This document shows positions 39,987-54,300 of a DNA stretch of 64,000 nt, one piece after another (within the stretch, counting starts at the first letter, position 1; each line of letters starts with the position of its first letter). Location of the stretch: the NCBI RefSeq assembly GCF_016097555.1, contig NC_054713.1, forward strand, positions 15,934,231 to 15,998,230, given 5' to 3'. Source of the stretch: Gigantopelta aegis. Its lineage: Eukaryota; Mollusca; Gastropoda; Neomphalida; Peltospiridae. Below the pieces are notes generated by a model. That model made no database searches and was not told the origin of the DNA. It was given only the letters and a program-made list of their open reading frames with translations. The position numbers and the translations under genes were made by a program.

Positions 39987-42301
39987 GTTTTGTCTGCAGT
40001 CACTCTTCCATGTTACTGTTGGTGTGATCCCTTATTTGTTTGCTTCAGTATATAATGAAAAACAAATTGAACATACCATGGACCACTACTTCAGAACGAC
40101 AGAGTAGTGACTCGAAGGATGTACACGACCGACCATGGGTGCAGGGGGGGGGGGGGGGGGGGGGGGGGGTCGTTACGGTATTATTATGGACCGCCATAAC
40201 GAAGAATGTATTAGTGTTAGATCACGCGTGGCCATTTGGAACAAATTTATTAAAAAAGGTTTAACCATGATTTATAGTTCCAATTCCATTTGAGACAGGT
40301 TCAGAAGGTTACTTGACACAGTGGTACTAGAAGAAATACAATTGCACAAATGTTTTGTTCTGAACATCAGTATTAGGGGGGAATCATGTATGCTGGGTGT
40401 GGGTGTCTTCAGGCCACCAGGTGTGGGAATTTTAGTTCCATCGGCCATGCTGATTTCATAATGGACCATCAAAACCATTGGCATCCATCAATATTCTTGA
40501 CTATATTGTATTTATAGTCTACTGTAGAGATTTTAAATATTTGTGTAATCTGGAATTATCATTACTAAAATAACCTATTTTTAAATGATATAATTACCGG
40601 AACATCTATTTTCTTGCATTATTTTCTAATCCAGATGAATACAGTACGTATATTGAGTGTATTCCTACAATCTGTAATCGAGCATATTATTTAGCTAGTA
40701 AAATTGGGTAATACAGCTTTAAAAATAAAATAAATTATCTACTTACTCCAAAGCAGATAATGAAATCTGGAAAAATTGGTTCTGAATCTAATATAAACTT
40801 AACATGCTCTTCATGAGAGCAACTAAATGATTATTAAAGACAAAAAACACTGATCTGGAGAAAAGCTTATTGTTATGTATAAATAAGAACAGAAGGCACA
40901 ATAGTGACAAATTTATTTTTATGTCTTTTGTAAAACAAATTCTTGAAATTTAAATAAAATTTGCAGAAGTCTACAAATGTGTCTAAAATGTAACTTAGTA
41001 CCCTATAAAATGTCAAAATGACAATTAAAATCAAGTTCTTTACACAATTGAGTTTCCATAATTTCATACATGAAAAATTAACTATGTTACTGGAAATTAA
41101 AAAAACATTAACCGAATACTGAATACTGAATACTGTAAAAATTAATTATTCAAAAATTTACAGTATGAATTATAGGCCAAAACCAGGTTGTCCTCAGTGA
41201 TAACTTTGATTCAAACTCCATCCAGAGCCATGCACAGTGACTATTGTCATGATCAAAGTTATTGTGAATTTGCATTGTCGAGTGACGGCTAATTATAAAA
41301 TCAGTATAGTTTAGTTAAATTAAATGACAAAATCGTAATATTTTTGATATGCACTGAATATGTGTTATGGGGTGTATACTACCAAATGAAATCCCATAGA
41401 CGACAATAGTAACATGTGGCTAAAACTCCTACCTGCAACGTATCAATCGACACAAACGCCACTGATATAAATACTACCACCCCTCAACCTTAAAGTGAAT
41501 AAAGAAAATTGGGGGTGAAGTTGCTCATTTCAGAGATAACGGGGCTATGACTACCCTAATTCTGCACAAAATTTAAGTGCTTTTTTTTACAGGTACACCA
41601 TACATGTTTCAAGCACAAGGCTACTTGATACAGTGGTACTAGATGAAATAAAATTGCATAAATGTTTTGCCCGTATGAAACTTTTTTTTCATCACCAATC
41701 ACAGGACTTGTGGTGTTAACTTCTCTATCGAAAGTTCGGTGCACCTAGAACTTTGACCCAGCCGGAAGCTATTTGGTTTAGTACTATCTAGAGACTCTCT
41801 CTGAGAGCAAATCCCATTTGAATACTCCATAGGATTGTAGTTGGAGACATAAAACGAAAATCTCGAAATGTTGCAAGAAACAAAAACGAAATCTCGAAAA
41901 GGTACATAGTATGATGAAAACAAAAGACTGCGGAATGTGATAAAATAGCATGGATGTCCAATCAACCATGATTGGATAGTTCCTACAGTAGATATTGAAT
42001 AGGTGTTTTTTTCAATGGAACGCAGTTTATGACATTAATCTTTGTATCTTTGATACCATTAACAAACAAAATAATAAACTGATTTCGTATAAATTCATTT
42101 TTGTTAAATGGACGTTTTCAAAGGAAAAGATAAGAAGAATTAAAGAGGATCAAAACAAAGAAAAGATCCCACCAGAAAACAATAACAGCAACAACACTCG
42201 ACTCTATTAATTTTCCCTATGAGTCTGTCATGATGAATGAATCCTTTCAAGTCTATTTGACATTATCATATTATATACTATATTCACTTTTGTCTTTCCA
42301 G
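39987..42301. other. no gene recognised; local dispersed repeats
   Basis: A G26 run at 40144-40169. A block of about 55 bases (CAGTGGTACTAGA then AATTGCA then AAATGTTTTG) occurs at 40319 and 41630. TTACAGTATGAATTATA occurs at 41159 and at 22400. These look like MITE remnants. Confidence 0.5.
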
Positions 42302-42349
42302 GTAGCTCGGCCTGCCCTGAATCCTTAACAAAGAATTTTCCTAATTCAG
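42302..42349 (+). CDS. receptor exon: N-terminus of ectodomain
   Basis: 48 bases. Acceptor TGTCTTTCCAG, donor CAGGTATGT. Needs one base from the previous exon and passes one base on. Encodes SSACPESLTKNFPNS. Confidence 0.65.
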
Positions 42350-45300
42350 GTATGTAATGTAACGTATGTTTCTTAGATTACATGTATATTACTATTGGAA
42401 ACATAATAAGAATAATAGTCTCATGACATAAGCAAAACCATTTGTTCGGGGGTTTTTTAACTGCAGAAGTAATGTTCCTACTATTTTAAGTGGTATTATA
42501 GTGTAATGCTAGTGTCAGACTATCAACTCTCACGACGAAGTTGGCCAACTCGATTGTTGTGTTGTAATTTGCCCAACTTCCAACATACGACGGGTGCGCT
42601 CAGATTAACAACTAATCGGTCGTGGGAGTTGTATACGACGAAAATGGAGTTATAAGAGAGCGCAGAGAAACAACTGTACAGTGGTAGAAGTGTTGAGATC
42701 GTTGAGTTGGCCATCTCTGTTGTGACAGTTGATAGTCTGAACCTAGCACAATAGTTTGGTTTCTGGCAGACCACATACGTGTACCACATGATCCAGTCCA
42801 TATATATCAGTAGTAGTGTTGACACTAATATTGTAATCACGCCGACTTGTAATAAATGTTAAAATATTTATGTCTAGATAATGAATCGACAAGTATTCGT
42901 AGTGAAAGATGTTTGCCAGGCATACAAATTACATTATTTTTCAAATTTGCCTATTCACTCAGTGAGTGAGCCCATAGTGCGGAAGCGGGTTTTCTCTGCC
43001 TTTCTTTATGCAGTTGCATTCCTTACTTCTATTTTTCGTGTGTGTTTTATGTACAAAATGTGTTATATTGGTTGCGAACACGTTGTCACTTCCATTGCTT
43101 CTGTAAGAAACTTTTCATAATTATCTATTTATTTGAAATAATAATAACAAAATAAATAATAAACGATCTTAGTTAATATTTTTATCTTCGGATATCGAAA
43201 CCAACATAATGACATTTCCTCAATTAATGAGTCTTGAAACACTGGCCATTACAAAAGATTAACAAAATTAGCATGAACAACTTTAATGGAAATAAAAGAA
43301 GATGAACGGAAGGGAAAAACAAACGAAGCAAAGAAAACCATATATACTCTGTCTAAAAAGAAACGCATAGGCGAAATATTCATGGAATTATCTCTTTAAT
43401 ACAAAGTGGCATAACTTCGTTATTTATTATCGTATCACAGTCAAATTTGACTTGAGTATGTGACAATGTTCTTGCTATGAAATGAAGGCAGTGGAGTTTT
43501 CGTCACCAAACAGCGTCGCACGAGGGCGCTGAAATCAGTACCTTGTGTGGCCACCAGTAGCAGCAATCACTGCGCGACATCTCCTTGGCATAGACTGAAT
43601 GAGTGTCTGAATCCTAGCCCATTCATCCTGCAGTGCATGTGACAGCTGCGGAAGCGTTTGAGGCTCCGGGTCACGCTGGCGTACACGTCTGTCCAGTTCG
43701 TCCCATAGATGTTCAATGGGTGAGATCTGGCGATCTTGATGGCCATGGCAGCACATTAATGTTCTCATTCTGTAGGAAATCCATTGTTACACGTGCTGTA
43801 TGCGGCCTGGCATTGTCCCGCTGAAAGAGTTCTCTCTGTTGATCCAAAATGGGAAGCACGTGGCGGCGAAAAATTCATTCCGGTAGCGTACATCTGTCAG
43901 GTTGCATTGTACGAACACAAGTTCACTTCTGCCAGTGTATGAGATGCTCCCCACATCATGACACTCCCTCCACCGAATCTGTCAACTTGGGCGACGCAGT
44001 TGTTGGCAAACTGTTCATTGCGGCGTCTGCAAACACGTTGTCGTCCATCACGTCGCTGTAGAAGAAAACGTGACTCGTCGCTGAACCATACTCGCCGCCA
44101 GTTTCCCAAGTTCCACCCCTGTACATTCGTGCACCAGCGAACACGTAAATGTCGATGTTGACGTCACAGGACGGGGTCGACATACGGTCTTCTAGCCCGT
44201 AAACCAGCTTTCTCGAATGGTTTGTGTAGACACCCTGCTCAATCCAGGTATGCGTCAACCAGTGTTTGTTGCTGTGGCAGTTCGGTGACGCAAGTGCAGA
44301 ACCCGGATGTAGCGATCTTGTGCTGCAGTTATTATGTGAGGTCTTCCACTTCTGGGCCGGTGTAGAATTTAGTTTGCACTCCCCCAGAATATGCACTCCT
44401 CAGTCATTATTATACGTATAATTTGCACTCCCCCAGTTACTATTATACGTATAACACGCACTCCCCTTGAATTATTTGCATTCCCCTCTTAAAATAATTT
44501 TGGATTGCACCAATTTAAGTGCTATTCAATTAATACAATCCACATTTATTATTAAGGGATTATAGGTTTCATATCCGTCTTTCTGTTTGTTTGTCTGTCT
44601 GTCTGTCCCACATATAGTTTTCCGGATGTTTTTTTTTTTTTTTTTCCACAATGCATCGAGATGTTGAGCTGAAATTGTGTATATAACTTTATCATATACC
44701 ATTACAGATCAAGTTTGACTTTCATGACAATTTACTAATTTTGACAGAATTATGACCCTTGAACTTAGGGGATAAGGAAATTTGTTTTCCGGACTTTTTT
44801 CCCCAGTGCCTGAAGATAATTACCTGAAATTTTGCGTATAGCGTTATAGTGTACCATTACAGATCACGTTTGACTTTCATGACAACGATATGGGCCTTGA
44901 AGTTAGGAGATATGCAAAAACAAAACCATTCTGGACTTGGTTTTCGCAATGCCTCAAGATATTGAGCTGCAATTTTGTATATATACTCAACAACGAAAGT
45001 TTAGCAAATATCATTTATGACGTCTAAATTTGCCATGGTTGAATAAACTTAAAAGAAAACCAGGTCCTCCTGTTGTGTTAAGGCAAAGGTTGATGAGTTT
45101 AGGTTGTTTGTAAATGGTAAACATTTGAGATGTGAATACTAATTAATAAAAATAGGTTCATTTATAAATGTTATGCCATTTCTTTTAACATTAGCTAAAC
45201 TTTCGTTGTTGAGTATAGCTTATCATATACTACTATAGATCGAGTTTGACTTTCATGACGATTTTGGGGAGGGACCTAGCCCAGTGGTCAAGCACTCGCT

Positions 45301-48300
45301 TAATGTGCGGTCAGTCTGAGGTCAATCCCCGTCGATGGGCCCATTGGGCGACTGGTACATCAAAGGCCGTGGTATGTGTTATCCTGTCTATGGGATGGTG
45401 TATATGAAAGTAATATATTTAAAATTATCGCTGTTATTACATGTGGATCTAACAGCAGCCCATTGGAGCTCATGTCCAGTTGGCCTTTCATTCGACCAAT
45501 CAAAACCTTACTTGCAAAAAATCATGCCAGTGATTTGAAAAGAATTTAAAAACATTCGAGATTATGTCGAGGGTATACGAAATGATTCGGGTGAATTACG
45601 AAGTATGCCGGAAAATAATTGCAATATAAAATTTTATATAAAATTCGTTTCAAGACGAAAAATAAACGTGATGGTATAGCCATAAAATCTGTGTATACTA
45701 ATATACAATCAACAGTTTATTACTGCACTTAACCCCCCCCCCCCCCCCGTTTTTTCAATGTTGAAATAGACCAACAATTTCGCCTATTGTATAAATAGTC
45801 TCGCCCGATATTTTTAGAATTTGTATGCTCCCGAATAACGCTCTAAAAGGCGAAGTGTAATTGGTCGATATTTAAATTATTATTTATAGATGAAATGTCA
45901 CCTGGACATGGGAGTCCACGCAGTGCTGTTAGATCTACTGGTAGACCCAGTAGAGCTAATTTTAATCAGATTGATATGAAAGATCCTTTGCTACTAATGG
46001 GAAAATGTATCTGGAGGTTTCCTCTCTAAGACTGTATGTAGATCTACCCATGGGCATACAAGGTTGCACTTAACTGGGGTGGGGTGGGTCTGAAGTATTA
46101 CGTTTTTTTAAAATAAAATATGAACCAAGCTTTGCAATGTTATCTCCACATAATTCCTGTCATATTAACCTGAATAAAGGGAATCAAGGGGTGGGTGAAG
46201 AGATTCTGGGATCCATCCAAATCACCACACATGAGGAGTTATTTTTATTTTGCAAATTTAAAAGGGCAGATCCGCCCCTGATTCATATACCAACACCCTC
46301 GTCTAGATTCGCCAACGAGATTTATATCATCTTTTACAATGTGCACTGGCCATACAACCATCAAAAAAACTCAACACATATAATATGTTAGTGCTTAAAA
46401 ACTTATTATAGCCTACGTGTAATGGGGGAGTGCATATTATTCAGAGGGAGTGCATATTATACATATAATATAGACTGGGGGAGTGTATATTACATGTATA
46501 ATATGCACTGGTGAGTGCAAATTCAGGGGAGTGCTAATTATATGTGACACCTGTCTTCAGCTGATTGAAACCGATGGTACCTGTCCCAGAGACGTGGAAT
46601 GGTGCTCTGATGGACGTTCATGTGGCGTGCGACTGCTGACTGCGATTCATCTAACTGGAGGCGTCCTATTGCAATGTTTTGATTCGGCAGGCTTAGTCTT
46701 GGCATCTTGTAACTCGTCTACGTCGAAATGCAAATGAGGCATCATTGCGAGCATTGTAGCTTTAAATACCCATCACTACCCCGATCTTTTCCCCGAGTTT
46801 CACATGCATTCGCTAAAACCTGACCATTTCACGCCGATTTCCTGCAATTGTCGCACAACGTGCCACAAAGTGCTTTAAATTTGTTTTAGGGTACATTTGG
46901 GCATGCTGTCCCATTCCAAGAACATTAACAAACATGGTCATTCAGCAACATTGTACAAAAAAAAAGAAGATATTTTGCAAAATCAAGCACTTTTCTTCTT
47001 TCCCTATCACCTATGCGTTTCTTTTTTGACAGAGTAGAATGCAAAATGAAACCCACTGCCGTCAAATGGGCTACACCTAGTTTCCCCATTGACAGTTCAG
47101 CGCTTACTACGACCTTTGTTGTGTCAAGGTTAAGTTGTTTATTTGCCTTAAGTTTTAAAACCAATCAGCTGAATACATAACATAAATAATACAACATAGT
47201 TATACAAAATACACACGTGCAAAACAATGGTGAGTGTGGTTTATATATAATCATGGGCAAATAAAGTGATATAAGTTACATTTATTACATTAATTATCAT
47301 CCTGCATTAACTGATCTCTAATTGTATTAGCTTGCACTAAATATTTTCCTAGGTTATTCAATTCCTTATTATTATCTGTGGTTAATAACTGTATAAAACG
47401 ATAAACACTTGGCCACATTTTTATATATTTACAGCGCAAATCCTTGTATTGTGGACACTCTATTATAAAGTGATATTCATCTTTTTTAACATTAGCATTA
47501 CACAGAGTACATATTCTTTCTGATCGTTCGGTGTTTCGATACCTGTCATATTCTACATTTAATTTATGAGCGCATATTCTAATCTTACATAATTCTTTTA
47601 TATAACGCGTTTCCATTGGCAGTCTTAAATATGTTTGTAATCTAAATTCATTTAATAAATGTTGATATAAAAGTCCTCTAGGCGTTGTCATTATTTTGCT
47701 GTAACATAATTGCTTAAAATTATCTAATATCCTTTTCTTTTAAATTATAATGTAGATACTGTCATAAACATACGATAAATTCCAAATATAGTTCAATCCA
47801 AGTGAATACAGTTCGTGCCTAATGCTCTTTAACCAATTATCGTTATATTGTGCCCTTTCTTCATATATACCCCTTAGAATACAATTTGTAGTGTTCAATA
47901 ATTTTATCCAATATTTACAAATTCACAGTTTTCTTGTTACTTGAAGTAGAAACCGTCCCAGTTCGCTATAAACAAATTCCTTCAATTAAACCTAGTGTTA
48001 TTGCTATATTGGTTTAGTTGTTAATAATACTAATGATGATGATGATGATGATGATAATGATGATAAAAATAAATGCAATAATAGTGTATTGTTGTCCTTA
48101 TTATGATTATTATTATTGTTATTAATATCATTTTTAAAGTCGTACACATGTGCACAGATGAAGTCATCAGAGATGTTAACAGAATATTCCTTGACGCGTT
48201 TGTACCAGTCAACACAGAAACCACCTGCAACTGCTCTCTTCACGCATCACAACACAACGAATATCGAGATATCTACCGTCAAACTTCCAGACATGAACTG

Positions 48301-51300
48301 TGAATCAACATTAACTATAGACACACAGAGTTTGACGTATAGTTGTGTAAATGATAACAATTCAGTCGGGTACGGAACAAATATTGGACTAAATATCGTT
48401 CAAGCTAGTAACCTGGTTCAGCTGGAAACAAGCAGTATCTCCATAAACATCACTTACTGCCTTAATATCTACAGTAAAGGACATGGAGGTATATATATAT
48501 ATTATTTATTTTTTGTTCATCTTCAATGTATTTGTGTATGTGAGCATGCGTGTGTATGAATGTGGTTTTCTAGGTACATTTTATGACACTTGCTTCTAAA
48601 ATTGAAAATGTATGACGAATTATCTGTATTTATCGACGACGTAGATAAAACATATTTTTATAATGTACGTTTGGTGTTGGAGATCGCTAATTATACGCTG
48701 GCTACAGATGTTACATACAAGGTTGTCCAGTTACAAACGAAATCAACTATTCTTCAGTGACACCTCAACATTTGGTTATATTTTGTTTTAAGTAAGGTAA
48801 TAATTACGATACATCTAGAAAGGAATCCTGCTCCGGACAAAAGATCTAATTAATTTCTATTAGCATAAGTGATCACTTTATACAGACACCATATACCATG
48901 AACTCGGACATGACAGTAGTAAAGCACGATTGAAACGGGCCTGTGATAAAAATAAGATGGATTCTACAACTAGAATATCCTAAAACTGACCTGCATACAA
49001 CGACTGGCACCTGTGCGCGCTCGTGCATGCGTGTGTTTATATATGTGTACAGTATATGTATTTATTTGTTCCTACTTATTTATGACTATATGCAATCATA
49101 TATGCTTAGGTTGACAATAAGGATTGATTAAGACCAAGGTCGAGTTTGCATAATTTGGTTTAACAATTAAACATTAAAGAGACTGTTCTGAATTTTCTGC
49201 TATTGTATCATGTTCCAGACTAACAAAGCCTTTTTAACGACTACTGTTGTATATTTAATGCACTTTCTTGTTTAGAATATCGACGTGTCTCTATATTCAA
49301 CGTCTCTGGTCGTGCTAATGATTGTAGCGTCACAATTATATTAATGCTTCTAATAATTTCACGTAGGATTTTATTATTATTATTATTATATTATTATTAT
49401 TATTACTTTTATATTAAATAATAAAAAATATGTTTAAGCTACCACTATTAAAACGATCAGAATCACACTGGATATGGAGACACTGATGTTCTAAACAATA
49501 ACATTTATTTAAAGTGTACTTTTCGTCGTTAAGAGGCCTTATTATTCGAAAACTGTTTATAATAGCAGCAAACTCAGGACCCCCCCCACCCCCCACCACC
49601 ACCACAAAACCACCCCCAAAACCCCAACCCCCCTCCAAAAAAAGAAGAAGAAAGAACAAAACATAAATTACATATATATATACCATTCCAAAAAACCCAA
49701 CGAAAAAAATCCACGCCCCCCCCCTCCAAATAAAACCCAACAATAAAAAACAAACAAAAAAACAAAAACAAAACAAACAACACCCCATACAACCAAAGAA
49801 CCTCCTCCCCCGAAAAAACGAAAAAAAATTACAATATACATTTTTATATATATACATATTATATATATATATTCATTCATACTGATAAATAATAGAGATT
49901 TTCTTAAAATACATTAATAAACAGCTGGTAAAGTACTTGATAGATTTGACGTTTTGGTGTGATTTAAGGCAGCACACAACCAAAATATTCTGTTAAAAGA
50001 CAAGGCATACGCTCGTATATCTTGACCTGAGCACCAGAACTGATTTCGTACTCTAACTGCATACATGAGAGTAGTCCACTATTAAACATTTATTTTCTTG
50101 TTTAAATGTATATAGTCTGATTAGTTTCTGTGGTTGATTTCCATTGTTTGCTTGTATTTTGCCTTTTTGTCTTCCTGTATCATCTTTTTCGCGTCTTAGG
50201 TTCTTTGATTCTTCAGTGTTTTTCTCCAAGTGGTAGCTCGATGTCTAGCTCAACCCGGCCAGACGACAAAACCACTTTATTTAGATCTGCAACACGGAGT
50301 TCAACACCAACTAAGTCGACAAATTCGGCGAAAATAGATATGACCGTGTTACCACCAACAGAGTCGACCAAATCAGGGAAAGTAGAGCCAACAACGTCCA
50401 CGATAACAGATACAACAGTGTATGGAGAGAAGACGAACAAACAATCAAGCGCAGATGATTTCCCAGGTACTGAATAGTATAATAGTATACACAAACAACA
50501 ACACAGTGGAAATAACACAAACAAATAACAAAATAAACAAATACTAGTATGTCATCAAATAAAATGTACTAAAACAATGGTAATACAAAATGCATAGCCC
50601 ATATAACACCATGTTGTGAAAAGTAGTGTATACATCAGCTCAGACTTCAGGAAATACTACGTTTTTGGGGCCCATTTTGTAATATGTACCCATTTTGTAA
50701 TACAAAATGACCCATTTTGTAATATGTACCCATTTTGTAATACAAAATGACCCATTTTGTAATATGTACCCATTTTGTAATAAAAAACTACCCATTTTGT
50801 AATATGTACCCATTTTTTAATACAAAATGACCCATTTTGTAATACAAAATGACCCATTTTGTAATATGTACCCATTTTGTAATACAAAATGACCCATTTT
50901 GTAATATGTACCCATTTTGTAATATGTACCCATTTTGTAATACAAAATGACCCATTTTGTAATATGTACCCATTTTGTAATACACAATGACCCATTTTGT
51001 AATAAAAGACAACTAATTCGGTCATAAACATAGGTACCCATTCTGTAAAAACCCTTTTTTAAATAGCTACCCGAAAAGTGGGGAACGATACATTTTGTAA
51101 TAAAAATTACCCATTCTGTAATAAATACTTTTAAACGTTGGAGTATGGCCCAGGTAGTAAATATATATTTACAAATTTGAATAATGTTAAACATTCAGTG
51201 ACAGAGGGTCTACCTGTGATGCGAGAGGTCTAAGGTCCATCCCTCTAAGTAAATCTTACGTAGACCGATTGGCATTCCCTGTTCCACCCAGTGCTCCACC

Positions 51301-54300
51301 ACTGATATATCAAAAACTAGGTATGTACTGTGGCAAATATATTCAGTAGTGTATGAAAATTTTCGAAGCATCTGACTAAAAATATTTGACATTAATAATT
51401 CGGCAACTGTTGTAATTACAACGTCTTTATTTCAATATCTGCTGAAAGGTCAAAAGCCAAAATGCTTCTGAAGCAAATGTAGTATAATTTGACAAATTCA
51501 GCACCACTGATAATGAAAATTATGTTTAAAATTTTTTATTAGCTCTACTTTCATTAAATGGGCTACTCTTCCGATTAGCAGCAAGGGATCTACAGGCTGT
51601 GTCAGTACGAGTACAAACACGCACATTCAGGCAGTATCCAAACATTCCATCAGCTATTCGACCAGTGCCCCATGGAGAAGGACTGCCTATTCCAAATGCG
51701 CCAGAATCATTGTCACTTGAATCAGATGAGGAAGAGGAAGAAAATGATTATTGCAGTCCTGGACCTTCGGTGACTAATGATCCAGATTTTGACAAAGAAT
51801 TCTCCTCTGAACCACACCTCATAACTCACGGTGAACTTCACGACTTAGTGAGGGATTTAGAGCTCCCCAAGAATAAGGCAGAGCTCTTAGGCTCTCGACT
51901 ACAGCAGTGGAATCTGCTAGCAGCTGAAGTTAGAATTTCAAAATGTTGTGACCGTCAACAGCAGTTAACCCCATTCTTCTTCATGGAAGGTGATATAGTA
52001 GCGTGCAACAATATCAGTGGTCTGATGGAAGCCCTCAACATAGCTCATGATCCATGTGAGTGGAGGCTCTTCATCGATTCATCCAAGACGAGTCTTAAAG
52101 CTGTTTTGCTGCATAATGGAAATATTAAGCCATCAATTCCATTGGGTTATGCAGTGCATATGAAAGAAACTTATGAAAACATAAAGCAGTTGTTGAAGTG
52201 CATAAACTATGACCAACATCAGTGGCAGGTCTGTGGTGATTTGAAGGTTGCTGCTCTTCTGATGGGTTTGCAGGGAGGATATACAAAATACTGCTGTTTT
52301 CTATGTGAATGGGACAGCCACACAAGGAACTTCCTTATTCTTTTTCCCCCTCATTTATTATTCTATTTCACAATTAAAATATAATTATGGGGTTTTAGGT
52401 AGACCAATATTGATCTTATATTAAAATTAATTAATTCAAATCGGACATGCACGTCCATGACACATTTTATGTACGTTCGTCACAATATTTACCATGTATC
52501 AGTTATGCCCAGTTACTTTATTAAATGTTGAATATGCAATGATGCCTTTCCCTGATGTTCAGACTGTATGTAGAAATAGGAATTAATTATGTGAGTACTA
52601 ACGATTCACACAATTTTGATAATATGTTGATTACACTGGCTTCTGTCAAGACAAATATATTTTAAAGGGGCCTAATATAAAACATCTAACTAATGGTTAA
52701 ATGAAGACTTAAACAGCAACACTTTTCCGATTTTTATTTACATTTCTACTATTTAGTACTTTAGTCGTCCAATGTGTATGTCCATCACAATGGAATTGCC
52801 CTATTATAATGTTGACGGCATATCTTCTCCCCTCTCTCCTTTACAATTGAGACGCTGTGTGGAGGGTATGACGTGTTAATTACTTGTGAACCATTCGTTA
52901 TCGTAGTGGTAAGAGTAATGGTACGGGGGAGTTAGTTCAGCCATTTTTAAATGGTGTATTTGATTAATAATTTAACGAAAGATGCTTTAAATGACAACCA
53001 ATTTATTTATTCATTTTAAAATTAAAAACAATGCCTCCATAACCTTGTTAAAAATTGAAGTTGTTAGCCGAACCTGCATCGTATTTAACAATACAGGAAA
53101 TCGGACCTCAAATTTAAAAAAGAGTTAAAATCACAAACGATTTATATAAGAACTAAAAGGCAAAAGATAATGTGACACACAGAAGACAAAGATAATTGAT
53201 GATACGTTTTTACTGCCGTGTATGAAACGTTATAATATGGAAAGAGAAATGTCCGAATGTATGGAAACGAACACTAGTCCATGAAAAGGGCGCACCTGCC
53301 ATATGCAAATGAGCCACATCACCCGAGGGGGTCCGCAGCGAAGTTCACACAGTCAGTAGTGAGTGTGTCCACCTTCAGCATTGATGTAGGCCTGGCACCG
53401 TCGTCTCATTGAGGCCACTAAACGCTGGAGAATGTTCCTGGGAATGCCTGTTTCGCAGATGCGTGGTTAGGATCCATGTGTATTGGCGAAGGGTTGTCAC
53501 GGGTGGTCGGCCGCTACGGGGACGGTCCCTGACATGGTTGTTTTGTTGATATTGTTGCCATAAGTGCCATATGGTGTTTCTGTGGACGTTGAATTGACGT
53601 GCGACAAAACACTGCGAGGTCCCAGATTCAAGCATCCCTATGATTCCCTATCTGTCATTTTCACTGAGGTGTGGCATGGCGAAATTACATCAAACAGTTC
53701 ACTAATGGTGTTTTTCTGACTTCTAAAGGCTGCACAGAATGGCAATGATTTGCGAGTGAATGTTTGGCCTTTGATGGTGAATACTGGACAGGATTTCTCT
53801 CGAATATTCCATGTTTCTTACACAAAGCATGCAATCGCTGCAACAACTGCTTGGTTGCATTTCTTCGAGCTGTTTCATGCACATTTTCGCTGGCTTACAT
53901 CCATAAATCCATTCATAAATTTATTACTCCAAACAATCCATGTCACAATAACTTTTGCCTTTTAGTATACACACACACGCGCGTACGTACGTACGTACAT
54001 ACATACACACACTCTGGGAACTGTTTATCTATGAGAATAGCGTAAACACTCTCAATTTGTAGGTACTGTTTATAAAATGCACCTTTCTTTCTAAATCTGA
54101 CGTCACAGAAGTTTAGTTTGGACATATTGTGATATATCAGCACTCGATGGAAAGAAGAAATGTACTTCATCTACTTAGGGTACCCAACTGAGACTCTTCG
54201 CACCCAAGGTGGACCCTGTGTCACCGAATGTTTAAAATTATTTAAATTTGCAAGAATATATTTAATACCTTTGACATATTGTAACGTTTTAAAGCATTTG

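Larger units (their letters stand above)
44364..46541. mobile_element. 2.2-kb element with iterated terminal repeats
   Basis: Ends are inverted and internally repetitive: left 44364-44480 has TTTGCACTCCCCCAG three times in related forms, separated by TATTATACGTATAA. Right 46425-46541 has the same words reversed (CTGGGGGAGTG, TTACATGTATAA). It interrupts the Tc1 transposase just before RPRSGRP. No transposase was found inside. The interior holds a tandem repeat, a small MITE, SINE pieces and unrecognised DNA. Confidence 0.82.
43345..47036 (-). mobile_element. Tc1-like transposon, split by a second element
   Basis: TA dinucleotides at 43345-43346 and 47035-47036 flank inverted ends CTCTGTCTAAAAAGAAACGC and GCGTTTCTTTTTTGACAGAG. 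The minus-strand transposase is recognisable: MPHLHFDVDELQDA near 46735, then after the insertion RPRSGRP and QDRYIRV near 44350-44300, RRVWFSDESRFLLQRRDG near 44090, RFGGGSVMMWG near 43970, SPIEHLWDELDRRVRQRD near 43700 and SMPRRCRAVIAATGGHTRY near 43560. The part holding the second catalytic Asp is deleted or degraded, and several frames are broken. Removing the inner element leaves about 1.5 kb, normal for Tc1. Confidence 0.93.

Noticed and set aside
43956..44396. 146-codon minus-strand frame
   Set aside because: It overlaps the Tc1 transposase in a different frame; the conserved motifs are in the neighbouring frames.
50657..51194. Lys-Trp/Tyr-Lys-Met repeat protein on the minus strand
   Set aside because: All three minus frames read the CCCATTTTGTAAT minisatellite; no independent coding evidence.
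53943..54045. Exon-like frame near 53764-54045
   Set aside because: Ends in CA/GTAC simple repeats and has no recognisable domain or matching splice sites.
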